Position numbers and translations under genes: made by a program. Of a stretch of DNA of 64,000 nucleotides, positions 52,684-62,314 are shown in pieces; position 1 is the stretch's first letter, and the number at the start of each line of letters is the position of its first letter. Origin of the DNA: DTU089 sp964421815 (lineage in GTDB: Bacteria > Bacillota > Clostridia > Oscillospirales > Acutalibacteraceae); the NCBI GenBank assembly GCA_964421815.1, contig CAYQYT010000007.1, positions 71,318-135,317 of the forward strand, in the 5' to 3' direction. The notes under the pieces are model-generated. The model was not told where the DNA came from and made no database searches. It worked only from the letters and a program-made list of their open reading frames with translations.

Positions 52684-55600
52684 ATGAAAAAACGAATTAT
52701 TAGCATACTGTTAAGCCTTTGTATGTTGCTTTCGTTGGTACCGACAACCGCATTTGCCCTCAACAGCGAATATACGGTGACGGGTTATACCGCCCTTGAA
52801 GGTACGGCGGGATTCAGCGGTGAAGGGTACGGAAACCTTGTAGATGGCAATACGAGCACAAAATGGTGTACCAAAAACTTTACGGACTGTTTCATCATTT
52901 TTGCAGTTTCTTCCGCGGTTAATGTCAGCGGTTACACCTTTACTACCGCCAACGACAATGCGGAGAATACCGGCAGAAATCCGGGTAGCTGGAAACTGTA
53001 CGGGTGCAATGATTACGACGGTAACGGCACGGGTACCTGGACGGAAATCCACAGCGTCACCGACGATACTGTCTTACAGGATAAAAATTACACATCCTAT
53101 GACTATTTCTTTGAAAAGACAGAAACGGCATATAAGTATTTTAAACTTGTAATCAGTACCAACAAGGGTTCGGATGTAATGCAGGTGAGCGAGTTCGCTC
53201 TCATAAACTGCGACCACTCATGGAGTACTGTTGTTACCGACCCAACCTGCACAACGGAAGGATATACCACAAAAACCTGCAACAACTGTAACGGCGAAAT
53301 AATCTGTGACTATTTGCCGGCATTGGGTCATAAAATTGAAGATAACGGAATATGCAGTAACTGCAATAAGACCGAAATCGAAATCTTTTCATACCCCTAT
53401 CTTGATGAGAACGGCAACGTGCAAAGTCACTACCGTCCCAATGAAATAAACCCGGAGAGTACAACCTGGAGCGGTACAGCGGAAAATCCCGGTTGGTATA
53501 TAGTAAATAATAATGTTACCGTCAATAGCCGAGTGACAGTCAGCGGCAACGTCAACCTTATTTTGTCGGATAACTGCATCCTTTTAGTCAACGGCGGTAT
53601 TCAGGTGGAAGAACCTGCCTCCCTGACCGTCTATGCACAGTCCGCGGACGATAAAAAGGGTAGGCTTGTTGCAAATAATGTGGCAGATTATAATGCCGCC
53701 ATAGGCGGAAACGGCAGAGAAGTAAAAGACGGCGGCAACGGCGAAAACGGCGGTACCGTTACAATTAACGGCGGCGAAATCTGGGCAATAGGCCAAAACG
53801 GAGCAGGTATCGGCGGCGGCGCAGGTTACAAAGGCGGCAACGGCGGCACGGTTACAATCAACGGCGGTAACATTCATTCCTTTAGCACAAACGGTGCGGG
53901 TATCGGCGGCGGTACGGGTTACGACCGCGGCGGCGACGGAGGAGATGTTACCGTCAGCGGCGGCAATGTTGAAGTCATAAGCAACTGCGCTGATGCCATA
54001 GGCGGCGGCTTCGGTTTTACCCAACTGGGATATTTTGAACAAAATAACGGCGGAAGCGGTACTTTCTCCACCGGCACAAACGGAAACGCTTTGATTTATG
54101 TAAGAGGTTACAGAACCAATATTGCCGACGTAAGCGGTCGAAACAGTTGGAGCGGTATGATCGTTGAGGGTTACGACGCATATGTCTATGGCTCATCGTT
54201 CGTCCTCAAAGAGGATTGCGATATTTCCGGCTACATGACGCTGACCGTCACGGAGGGAAGTAAACTCACCATTGCCGACGGTGTGACCTTGACAAACCAC
54301 AATTTAATAACCAACAACGGTACCATTGTAAACTACGGCGTTCTTGGCATGATGTCCTATTTTTGCAACAACGGTACCATTGAAAATAACAATAATTTTG
54401 TGATTGACTGCGACGGTGTTGAAAACTGGGGCACAATTAATAATAACGGGAATTTTACAAACCAACAAGATAATACCCTTGTCAATAGCGGCACAATTAA
54501 CAATTACGGTACGCTTCAGAATTACGGTGCTATTACCGATAACGGCATTTTTAATAATAAAGGAGAGTTAAGGGAGAATCAACCCTGCAGCGCAGTAAGC
54601 TTCCTGTCGGAATACGGTGAAGTACAGTATAGCGCAGATTTCAGCAGGTTGTCCTCCGAGAGTACAACCTGGACCAATTATATGTATGTGGCGGACGGGA
54701 ATGTGACAATCGACGGCCGTGTCACCGTCAGCGGCAATGTGGCATTGGTTCTGGCAGACGGATGCAACCTCACCGTAAACGGGGGTATTCAGGTAGAAGG
54801 CTCTGCCTCATTGACTATATATGCCCAGTCAACCGGTGAGAATATGGGCAGATTGAACATTCGGAATGTGGCGACCTATGATGCGGGTATCGGCGGTAAC
54901 GGCAGTGTTGACGGTGAAGGCGGCACTTGCGGTGCTGTCAACATTCTCGGTGGCGATATTGCGGTGGAAAGCACTTACGGCGCGGCAATCGGCGGCGGCG
55001 GAAGTGTGAACGGCAACGGCGGCGACGGCGGCGACGTATATATCTGCAGAGGCAACGTCACAGCCGAAAGTACGGACGGCGCGGCAATCGGCGGCGGTAG
55101 CGGTGCAGTCGGAGGTGCCGGAGGAGATGCCACCGTTGAAGGCGGCAATATTACTGCAAACAGCGTTAACGGTGCGGGTATCGGCGGCGGCAAGGGTGCC
55201 GACGGTATGGGCGACAGCGGCGTGTTCAACACATACTCGTACGGTTGGGCTATCATTAACACTACATCCATTGCCTATGAAAGCAATAAAGACGATTGGT
55301 GCTGTACGACCGTGATCGGAGACGAAATCCATATTTACGGCAGAAATTTCTGGTTATATGAGGACTTGACTGTTGGAAAAGGGCAAACATTGACGGTTGA
55401 GGACGGTTGCGAATTATACATCGGCGAATTTGTGACTCTGACCAATAACGGCACCGTTAACAATAACGGTATTATCAACAACCACGGCACAATCAATAAC
55501 AAGGGCGACTTCAATAATAACGGCGAAGTTTACAATAACGGCACCATTACCGGCATAAATTATCATACCGTCACTTTTGTTATGAACGACGGGTATGCTG

Positions 55601-57321
55601 AAACTGTTGAGCAGTGCATTTTTGATAACGGTCCGCAAACAGCTGTATTCCCCTATAATTTCGGAGGGGATGACTATGAATTCGTGGGCTGGTATAACGG
55701 AGATACCAAATACGATTTTAATGAACCCGTTACACAGGATATTACTCTGACCGGCAAGTGGGTGTGCATCAATGTTACCACCCCCGAGGAACTTGAGAAT
55801 GTAGTGGCTTTGGGCGTTTCATCCGTCAGGTTGCTTGCTGACATTACGTTGTCAAAACCCCTTGATTTGAGCGATTTGGACATTCATCTGAACCTTAACG
55901 GTCATACTCTCACAGGGGACCTTTATATAGCGGACACTCCTGCGGGTGCGGAATCCCAAGTGTATATTATTAACGGTAACAACATGTTGGAGGGTGTATT
56001 AAACGGAAACATTACGCTGACTGACGGCGGTGACGGTACTGTGAGCCGCATTGTTGCAATGGACGGTACGGTGACGGGAAATGTCAATCTGGACAGCAGT
56101 ATTGCCGAAATCGCAAACAGCGGCGTAAGAGAACGCAGTACTTCCTTTAAAGGCAATGTTTATGGCGTGGGTGAAATCCACGGCGGTACATTCTACGGCA
56201 AAGTCAACAAAGCACTCATCAAGGAACACACCGTAACATTTATGAACGGCAGCAGCCGTTACGCAATTCAGGTGGTATCAAGCGACGGTTGGCCTGTTGA
56301 ACCTACGTACAGTCCTTTCAGAAGCGAGGAAGAGCCGTTCCTGGGTTGGTATAACGGTGATAACCCTTATAATTTCGGTTATCACAGACTGAGCAACGAC
56401 CTTGTTCTTAATGCAAAATTCGGCGACCATAATTATGTGTATCAGGGTACTGCGAGTGAACATCCCCATCAGATAACGTGGGTATGCTCCTACTGCGGCG
56501 ACGTGAAAAAGGAAAACACAGTGGATGACGGTTGCCTTGAGTGTAATTTTAATATTGTGTTAACCGAAACCGATACCTATGAACTTTCGGCATATATCGG
56601 TACAAGGACAATAGTTACTATTCCGTCGGAATACAATGATATATCTATTACAGAAATAGGTACATCCTGTTTCAAAGGCAACACGCAAGTAGAAGAAATT
56701 GTGATTCCGGATAGTGTAACATCAATAGGCTCCCTTGCGTTCATGGATTGCGATAATCTCACGAAAGTGACAATTCCCGCAAGTGTTACTTCCATAGGCT
56801 CCTACGCATTCTATGGATTCACCGGCACAATTTATTGTACAAAGGGAAGTTGTGCCCACGAATATGCCCTTGCAAACAATGTGGACTATGTACTTACCGA
56901 TGCACAGGAATCCGAGAACCTTATAGAAGCAAAAGAAAATGCAATAATTGATAACGTCTCTAACATAATATATGTAACAGAAGAAAATTGTAATGGTATT
57001 ACGGAGTTTTTGAATGTTTCCGATTATGCGACCATTGTATCTGTTGCAAGTTATTCATACGGCGACAAGGAATATTACGGCACGGGCTCCCTAATCACAG
57101 TCTTTGAAAAAGGCTCATATGTTACGGAATATACTTTGGTCGTTATAGGTGATGTGAACGGCGACAGCACATGTAATGTTATTGACTGTTCGCTGACAGA
57201 ATTAGCGTCAAAAGGACACGCAACTCTTGCTAATGCTTATGAAAAAGCGGCGGATATCGATTCTAACGGTTTGATTAACCAAAACGACTATCAGGCAATT
57301 GTTAACAGAGCATTGGCGTAA
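52684..57321 (+). CDS. Giant secreted modular protein, paralogue of the preceding gene
   Basis: 1545 residues with the same plan: signal peptide ~1-26 (TTAFA-LNS), discoidin-like domain (~28-175; DGNTSTKWCTKNF), CxxC modules (CNNCNG), Gly-rich beta-helix regions rich in GAGIGGG and GGTVTINGG (~330-480 and ~690-860), Asn-rich stretches (~536-629 and ~920-960), an InlB-type repeat (GWYNGDTKYDF), a SSRYAIQVV segment shared almost word for word with its neighbour, leucine-rich SIGSLAFMDC..SIGSYAF and a C-terminal dockerin-like pair (GDVNGDSTCNVIDCSLTEL; DIDSNGLINQNDY). It lacks the Ig-like region, which accounts for most of the size difference. The same AGGAGG leader lies 42 bases after the first stop. 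A tandem duplicate that has since diverged. Confidence 0.8.
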   Translation: MKKRIISILLSLCMLLSLVPTTAFALNSEYTVTGYTALEGTAGFSGEGYGNLVDGNTSTKWCTKNFTDCFIIFAVSSAVNVSGYTFTTANDNAENTGRNPGSWKLYGCNDYDGNGTGTWTEIHSVTDDTVLQDKNYTSYDYFFEKTETAYKYFKLVISTNKGSDVMQVSEFALINCDHSWSTVVTDPTCTTEGYTTKTCNNCNGEIICDYLPALGHKIEDNGICSNCNKTEIEIFSYPYLDENGNVQSHYRPNEINPESTTWSGTAENPGWYIVNNNVTVNSRVTVSGNVNLILSDNCILLVNGGIQVEEPASLTVYAQSADDKKGRLVANNVADYNAAIGGNGREVKDGGNGENGGTVTINGGEIWAIGQNGAGIGGGAGYKGGNGGTVTINGGNIHSFSTNGAGIGGGTGYDRGGDGGDVTVSGGNVEVISNCADAIGGGFGFTQLGYFEQNNGGSGTFSTGTNGNALIYVRGYRTNIADVSGRNSWSGMIVEGYDAYVYGSSFVLKEDCDISGYMTLTVTEGSKLTIADGVTLTNHNLITNNGTIVNYGVLGMMSYFCNNGTIENNNNFVIDCDGVENWGTINNNGNFTNQQDNTLVNSGTINNYGTLQNYGAITDNGIFNNKGELRENQPCSAVSFLSEYGEVQYSADFSRLSSESTTWTNYMYVADGNVTIDGRVTVSGNVALVLADGCNLTVNGGIQVEGSASLTIYAQSTGENMGRLNIRNVATYDAGIGGNGSVDGEGGTCGAVNILGGDIAVESTYGAAIGGGGSVNGNGGDGGDVYICRGNVTAESTDGAAIGGGSGAVGGAGGDATVEGGNITANSVNGAGIGGGKGADGMGDSGVFNTYSYGWAIINTTSIAYESNKDDWCCTTVIGDEIHIYGRNFWLYEDLTVGKGQTLTVEDGCELYIGEFVTLTNNGTVNNNGIINNHGTINNKGDFNNNGEVYNNGTITGINYHTVTFVMNDGYAETVEQCIFDNGPQTAVFPYNFGGDDYEFVGWYNGDTKYDFNEPVTQDITLTGKWVCINVTTPEELENVVALGVSSVRLLADITLSKPLDLSDLDIHLNLNGHTLTGDLYIADTPAGAESQVYIINGNNMLEGVLNGNITLTDGGDGTVSRIVAMDGTVTGNVNLDSSIAEIANSGVRERSTSFKGNVYGVGEIHGGTFYGKVNKALIKEHTVTFMNGSSRYAIQVVSSDGWPVEPTYSPFRSEEEPFLGWYNGDNPYNFGYHRLSNDLVLNAKFGDHNYVYQGTASEHPHQITWVCSYCGDVKKENTVDDGCLECNFNIVLTETDTYELSAYIGTRTIVTIPSEYNDISITEIGTSCFKGNTQVEEIVIPDSVTSIGSLAFMDCDNLTKVTIPASVTSIGSYAFYGFTGTIYCTKGSCAHEYALANNVDYVLTDAQESENLIEAKENAIIDNVSNIIYVTEENCNGITEFLNVSDYATIVSVASYSYGDKEYYGTGSLITVFEKGSYVTEYTLVVIGDVNGDSTCNVIDCSLTELASKGHATLANAYEKAADIDSNGLINQNDYQAIVNRALA

Positions 57322-57350
57322 AAAATTATTTATTTGTAATATATTGAATA

Positions 57351-57391
57351 ACCGGGGCTGTAAAAACTTCCGTTTTTTACAGCCCCGGTTT
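57351..57391 (+). terminator. Terminator of the giant-gene operon
   Basis: ACCGGGGCTGTAAAAA pairs with TTTTTACAGCCCCGGT around CTTCCGT, 29 bases after the stop; it may also end the convergent gene at 57429. Confidence 0.82.
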
Positions 57392-57428
57392 GCCGCTAAT
57401 CATCTGGTTATGCTTTTTATAAAATATT

Positions 57429-57788
57429 TCAGAACATGCCTTTATTGTATTTTCTTTGTACCGCAAAAATACAGATGAACCCAATACATAAACCTGTTAA
57501 AAGAACAACAACCGCGGTAATTGCTATCGGGTCGGAGTCACCGAAAAGTCCTATAACACCGCTTAAAAACGGAGCCACGGCAGTAACCCACATAGCCTTG
57601 CCGAATGACTTTCCGTAACCCTTTTTATCAGTAATCTTTGTTTGATGATAAGAATGTATAAACTCTGTTTTTCCTTTGTATATCGCTATACCGAGTAAAG
57701 CCAAAAGCACCCCAGCGCTAAACATCATAATTGAATATGCTATCATAAAAATACCATAAAAGTTATTTTCTGTTTCCGTTTTCGTCAA
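57429..57788 (-). CDS. Small membrane protein (DUF3784-like)
   Basis: 119 residues with three membrane helices (~12-34, ~66-84, ~92-110) and a conserved-looking loop TKITDKKGYGKSFGKAM, which fits the DUF3784 pattern (unknown role, common in Firmicutes accessory regions). The start is uncertain: TTG at 57788 inside the SdpI-like gene, or ATG at 57746 just after that gene's stop. Either way it overlaps or abuts the SdpI-like gene and is probably co-expressed. Confidence 0.65.
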   Translation of the reverse strand: MTKTETENNFYGIFMIAYSIMMFSAGVLLALLGIAIYKGKTEFIHSYHQTKITDKKGYGKSFGKAMWVTAVAPFLSGVIGLFGDSDPIAITAVVVLLTGLCIGFICIFAVQRKYNKGMF

Positions 57789-58140
57789 AAGTTCGTTTAA
57801 GTGCTTTTTCCACTATAAATATAGTGCCTATTAAGAAAACAAGCTGTACCGTTTCAAAAGCAACGGATACCGCGCCCAGAGTATCCTCTCCGGAATTGAA
57901 AAAAGGAATTTGCACAATAACCGACGGTACAAGTAAAATCAAACCCCATTTAAACCACAGTTTTCCGCAATATTCATGAGCGAAAGCCCATGTGTCTTTG
58001 TTTTTACTTGACATGGGTGTTCTGTAGCCTATCAGACCGTTGATTTCCTTTGGCGGTTTTCTGTACATAAAATAACCGCAGACAATCATGAGCAACGGTA
58101 TCAGCAAATTGCATATAAACATAAATATAAAAAATCCCAT
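57763..58140 (-). CDS. SdpI-family membrane protein
   Basis: ~125 residues with four membrane helices. The loop NGLIGYRTPMSSKNKDTWAFAHEYCGKLW is the SdpI signature (GYRTP..S..W..AH). SdpI in Bacillus gives immunity to the SdpC cannibalism toxin; many homologues stand without a toxin, as here. The ATG at 58140 has GGAGG 5 bases upstream. Confidence 0.8.
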   Translation of the reverse strand: MGFFIFMFICNLLIPLLMIVCGYFMYRKPPKEINGLIGYRTPMSSKNKDTWAFAHEYCGKLWFKWGLILLVPSVIVQIPFFNSGEDTLGAVSVAFETVQLVFLIGTIFIVEKALKRTFDENGNRK

Positions 58141-58205
58141 TCTTACCTCCGTAAATGTCGGATTTATTAAACTTAATGCTTTAAACTTGGTAATATACAT
58201 GCAAA

Positions 58206-59141
58206 TTATCGTTCTTCACCGCAGACACTGCATTTATGTCCGATTGTAACAGTTTCATCATAAGCGGCTTTATCTATTACCCATTCTGAAGTTGTATAAG
58301 TTTCCGTCTCTTGCACTTCTTCATATAGTTCTCTATAAATATTAATGGGATCGCCTTCATACATAGGCAAGTGGGTTCTGTCAAAGTGACTGTAATACAT
58401 GGCAAGTGAGTCAAATTTTTTATAGCATACGGCACATTTGAATTTTGTTACGAATTTTGTTTTTTCCACATCTTCAAAATGCCCAACTTCATCGTGGTGT
58501 ACCGTTTGGGTTATAGCCACCCATTTGTGCCCGTATGCACACGCGCTTAAAGTTGTGTTTTCGCTTGAATAACTGCTTGTTTTTGGTTTTGTAGTTGATG
58601 TAGTTGTATTATTATTTGCAGTCGATGAAATTCCGGTATTATTTTTGTTTGCAGTCGGTGAAGTCACGGTATTATTTTTATTTGTACTGCTGTTTGTTGC
58701 GGTGGTCGAATATGTTATATCGGATTTGCCGTTGTTTTCACTGTGAAGTGTGGGATTTTTATCCGAACCGGTTGTATCCGGCGTATTGTTATTATCTTTT
58801 TGGAACGGGAGAGTGAAGCGTGATTTAATAAAAGCAGAATCATTTTCACTTGATCTTTCCGTTTCATTTAACAAAGATTCTGCCATTGTTTCGCCATTGG
58901 GTGCAACATTGGGCGCTTTGGGGCTTGTGAAAGAGTTTATTGCCCATACACCTAACACTGCAAGAATTGCAATGCTGAGAGCAATAATTTCATTTTTATA
59001 GTTTTTTACACGCTTCTTTACCGATTTCGTTTCTGCCGCAGAAATCACGGATGGCTGTGTTAAACGCTCCATGCAATAAGGACAAAATTTCATTTCCGGC
59101 GGTAACTCTTTGCCACAATGAGGACAAAATAAACTTTGCAT
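58206..59141 (-). CDS. Zinc-ribbon membrane protein with C-terminal C2H2-like finger
   Basis: ~311 residues: an N-terminal zinc ribbon (CPHC..CPYC, ~6-23), a basic stretch, one membrane helix (~50-68), a long Asn/Thr/Ser linker (~105-205) with runs like TSPTANKNNT, then a C-terminal domain. That domain contains C-x2-C-x12-H-x4-H (CAVC..SHFDRTH), a classic C2H2 finger spacing, and ends in CSVCGEE. If the topology is as predicted this finger is outside the cell, which is odd. The ATG at 59141 is chosen because the terminator of the upstream gene lies at 59176-59214. Confidence 0.68.
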   Translation of the reverse strand: MQSLFCPHCGKELPPEMKFCPYCMERLTQPSVISAAETKSVKKRVKNYKNEIIALSIAILAVLGVWAINSFTSPKAPNVAPNGETMAESLLNETERSSENDSAFIKSRFTLPFQKDNNNTPDTTGSDKNPTLHSENNGKSDITYSTTATNSSTNKNNTVTSPTANKNNTGISSTANNNTTTSTTKPKTSSYSSENTTLSACAYGHKWVAITQTVHHDEVGHFEDVEKTKFVTKFKCAVCYKKFDSLAMYYSHFDRTHLPMYEGDPINIYRELYEEVQETETYTTSEWVIDKAAYDETVTIGHKCSVCGEER

Positions 59142-59175
59142 AAATATCACCATATACAGTATATTAGAATTTATA

Positions 59176-59214
59176 AGAAAAAGCAAGAAAGACCTCACAT
59201 TTTGCAAGGTCTTT
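59176..59214 (-). terminator. Terminator of the 59247-59657 gene
   Basis: Minus strand AAAGACCT/AGGTCTTT stem with an 11-base loop, followed by CTTGCTTTTTCTT. Confidence 0.7.
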
Positions 59215-59246
59215 AAATATTTTTATATAGGTACGGTTGCACTGAA

Positions 59247-59657
59247 TTACACTCCGAACAAGGTTTTAACTTCCTCAAGATGCTCTATAAAATCATATTC
59301 GCCACCCATAGCGTTAGTGCAATTAATAACATAGTCTTTATTCGTATAAACACAGTAACTAATGCCCCGGGAAGAACTGCCCTTTTCAAGTGCAACCCTT
59401 ACACAGATCAATCTTTTACCTTCGTCTTTATATATTACTTCTGATTTTGTGCTTTCGGGAACAATACCTATTTCCCTATATGTACTTTGTTTCGCATATT
59501 TTTCGGCAGCCTCAATTGCTTTAGACTCAAAACCTATGTTAATATCATACATAGAAACACAAAGTCCCGTAATAATTATAATTAACAGTAAAATACGCCC
59601 TGTATTACCGTTTTGAATTTTTGAGGGTTGTTGAGTTACAGTTGAATTTTCTTCCAT
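59247..59657 (-). CDS. Small single-pass membrane protein, unknown
   Basis: 136 residues: a polar N-terminus (~1-20), one membrane helix (~21-39) and an extracytoplasmic alpha/beta domain (~45-136) with two Cys in ICVRVAL..SYCVY. I do not recognise the family. The ribosome site sits in a perfect 10-bp palindrome AGGAGCTCCT (59661-59670). Lies among zinc-ribbon membrane genes on the same strand. The 273-base gap upstream (59658-59930) has no convincing gene. Confidence 0.6.
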   Translation of the reverse strand: MEENSTVTQQPSKIQNGNTGRILLLIIIITGLCVSMYDINIGFESKAIEAAEKYAKQSTYREIGIVPESTKSEVIYKDEGKRLICVRVALEKGSSSRGISYCVYTNKDYVINCTNAMGGEYDFIEHLEEVKTLFGV

Positions 59658-59930
59658 TTTAGGAGCTCCTTTGTTAAAATCTTTAAGAAAGAGTTGTTGT
59701 TTTTGGATAGACGCCTATCTGAATAAGTGTAGTTCTGTTTGTTTTCACAGTAGGTTGGGCAGTAGTTTGATTTTGTTTATCTGTTTTAAAAGATATGAGA
59801 GAGCAACTCGAAAACAGAGTATTAACGAACAGGCTAATCTTATAAGAGGTTTTTATAATTGAGAAGAATAAATATCCTCATTTTACATTTTTAAAAGCAA
59901 TATGCTTGTTGAGTATGATAAACCCCTTTA

Positions 59931-61064
59931 TTAAAAAGCCGGTGAAAGAGATCTCGCCTGATCACACATAAGTTTACCGTATGCGGAAATACACATTACT
60001 TTCGTTTTGCTTGTCAATAAAATACATTCATAACCCGGTAACTCATTCAACCAATTTTTAGCACCATCTTTTGTTAATATAAATCGTTTTGAAAAACTAT
60101 TATAATCTCCACTAAAGTCACCCCAATTTTTAGCATACGTATAAATCGGCAGCATTGCAATACACTGTACGATATTTACGTTTTCCACGGTGTATGGCAT
60201 TGAAGAAGGGGAGTCAATACTGACAAGTAATCCGGTAACATAGCCATAACCATCAGCAGAGGATGAAATAGGAGAAGCAAACATTATCTCACCAATCTTC
60301 ATTCCTGATAATAAAACATTATAAACCGCACTTTTACCTGAGTAACTGTCAAAAGAAAATGTAATCATACCACCGAATTGGTCGATGTCCTCAAATTCTT
60401 TTTCTATTTCCGTAATCAATTCCGTTTCTGTGGGATACTTGTTGTTTTTAGGTGTTGGGGAGGTTGTGGATTCTGCTTTATATTCAGTTGTAGATTCTTT
60501 TTCGGTTGTGTGCTCAGTTGTGTTGTTGTAATAGGTGCTGTCCTCTTGCGTACTGTAACTTGTTTGTGTATCTGTTTGGCTTTTGTTAGTTACCGCTTTT
60601 TTTAAAGAGTCGATACCAAATGAAGATATTAACAAAGCTAAAGCGACTAAAGCTATAATAAAAGACATTTTATAAGAAGCACTTTTTGATTTTAAATCTT
60701 TGTTCAAACTTTTAAATTCGGCTTTCATCTGTTTTTTATCTGTGCGGTTTTTGTTTTCTTTTTTGAATTTCTTTTGCACCTTTGTCTTTGGGAGCAATGC
60801 AATACATTCTGCCACAAGGCACAGAACTGCACCGCTAAAACCGTTAAAGATAAATGCAAACAAAATGGCTATGGGGAGCAATGCGATACCTATAATATTT
60901 GTTATTTTTGCATTTTTAATTAACTGAAAATAAGCGTCGTTGTGTAAACTGTTTTCTTCAATTGGAATATTTTCATCATTCAACTCAACCTCGGGCTTGT
61001 TACATTCCGTACATCCCATATTTTCGTCAATGATTTCTTTTCCGCATTTTTCACAGTATTTCAT
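59931..61064 (-). CDS. Zinc-ribbon membrane protein
   Basis: 377 residues: an N-terminal zinc ribbon MKYCEKCGKEI..GCTECNK (Cys 4, 7, 18, 21), two close membrane helices (~50-90), a basic cytoplasmic loop, a third helix (~135-155), a Thr/Ser/Glu-rich linker (~165-205) and a C-terminal ~170-residue domain with no known motif. Function is unknown. The start region is identical over 35 bases to that of the next gene, so the two share a recent 5' duplication or exchange. Confidence 0.68.
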   Translation of the reverse strand: MKYCEKCGKEIIDENMGCTECNKPEVELNDENIPIEENSLHNDAYFQLIKNAKITNIIGIALLPIAILFAFIFNGFSGAVLCLVAECIALLPKTKVQKKFKKENKNRTDKKQMKAEFKSLNKDLKSKSASYKMSFIIALVALALLISSFGIDSLKKAVTNKSQTDTQTSYSTQEDSTYYNNTTEHTTEKESTTEYKAESTTSPTPKNNKYPTETELITEIEKEFEDIDQFGGMITFSFDSYSGKSAVYNVLLSGMKIGEIMFASPISSSADGYGYVTGLLVSIDSPSSMPYTVENVNIVQCIAMLPIYTYAKNWGDFSGDYNSFSKRFILTKDGAKNWLNELPGYECILLTSKTKVMCISAYGKLMCDQARSLSPAF

Positions 61065-61141
61065 AAAATTTCTATGCCTCTTTTACTTATAAATAATATT
61101 TATTTATAGTGTAAATGTTAAAAAATATATCTTTTTTAATA

Positions 61142-62314
61142 TCAGAAATCTGTTGCTAATATAATTGCACATGTATAAAATTCATCACATTCCGATATTC
61201 TAAGTCCTGTGTTATATTCATCATTTTCATCAAAGATGAGCAATAAATTAAATATTACTTTTTCATCTGATAACATATACGGTACATCCGGATTATTCAT
61301 AATACACCCGGTTGCAACTGCAAAATAAGCATTTTCTAAATTGTATTTCTCTTCAACTGATGTTATCTCTTCTTCGGACAAATATTGGGATTTTGCATCT
61401 TCATATTTGAAATATTCAATTTCACAATCGGGAACGCACTCGTTCAACACTTCTGTGTACTTTATAGAAAAAGGACCGGCTTTATAATATTGTTTGTTAA
61501 GTTCTGCTTCAAGTATATATTCTTCAATATCACTTTTCATAATATCAAGATGATAAATCTCATCTCCTACAAGTTCCTTTAAGCATTGATTTGCTGTTAC
61601 ATACCAATTATCATTATACTTGAGAACTGTCACAGGCGACTCAAATCCGTCTTCTTCTTTTCCCAAAGACGTGTTTACAACAACATAATAACCCTGTTCA
61701 ATGTTTTCTGTATCTATTATAGCGTCGGAACTTAAAGGATGCTTCTCGGAATATGATGTTTGATATGATTCAATTATTTCTTTTTCTTCCATCAGTTGCT
61801 GCTCTGACATTTCTGTAGAATGTATTACCGAACATTTTATTTCACTAAGAAAAGTATTATCAATTATTTTTTTGCTGTATGCTTCATAAAAATCGTAATA
61901 GTCATATGTTTTCTGCCCCATGGAAAAATAGTTTTCGGAAAGATACAGATATAAATCATTTACGCTTTCAAGCTTTTTGCTGTATTGAACAAGGGCACTA
62001 TCATAAGCTTGTTCGTCATATATGGTATATGTATGACATTGGAGAAGGTCTGAAGTTGCGGCAGACACATATTTTTTGGCAACTTCTTCATAGGGTTTGC
62101 TATGCGGTACAATAACCGCCACAGCTACAATAATAATTGCCAAAACTACACATAATACCGGAATTAAAATTTTCTTAATACTTCTTTTTTTGCTGTTTTT
62201 CGTTTCCGGTATTTTATTTAGGTTGCTGTTTTCATCGAGTAATTCCGCCCCGCAACTGTCACAAAACATTAATGTGTCACAACAGTCTTTTCCGCATTTT
62301 TCACAGTATTTCAT
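61142..62314 (-). CDS. Zinc-ribbon single-pass membrane protein
   Basis: ~390 residues: zinc ribbon MKYCEKCGKDC..CDSCGAE, a basic segment, one membrane helix (~50-70) and a ~310-residue extracytoplasmic domain rich in Tyr, Glu and Ser with no known motif. The ATG at 62314 has GAGGA ~9 bases upstream. It forms a family with the 59931 and 58206 genes: cytosolic ribbon, helix, external domain. Confidence 0.68.
   Translation of the reverse strand: MKYCEKCGKDCCDTLMFCDSCGAELLDENSNLNKIPETKNSKKRSIKKILIPVLCVVLAIIIVAVAVIVPHSKPYEEVAKKYVSAATSDLLQCHTYTIYDEQAYDSALVQYSKKLESVNDLYLYLSENYFSMGQKTYDYYDFYEAYSKKIIDNTFLSEIKCSVIHSTEMSEQQLMEEKEIIESYQTSYSEKHPLSSDAIIDTENIEQGYYVVVNTSLGKEEDGFESPVTVLKYNDNWYVTANQCLKELVGDEIYHLDIMKSDIEEYILEAELNKQYYKAGPFSIKYTEVLNECVPDCEIEYFKYEDAKSQYLSEEEITSVEEKYNLENAYFAVATGCIMNNPDVPYMLSDEKVIFNLLLIFDENDEYNTGLRISECDEFYTCAIILATDF

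Noticed and set aside
59671..59862. A 63-codon plus-strand frame in the gap between two minus-strand genes
   Set aside because: No ribosome site, unusual Cys/Arg-rich composition and no family likeness. Another frame has protein-like text but is broken by stops, so at most it is an old remnant.
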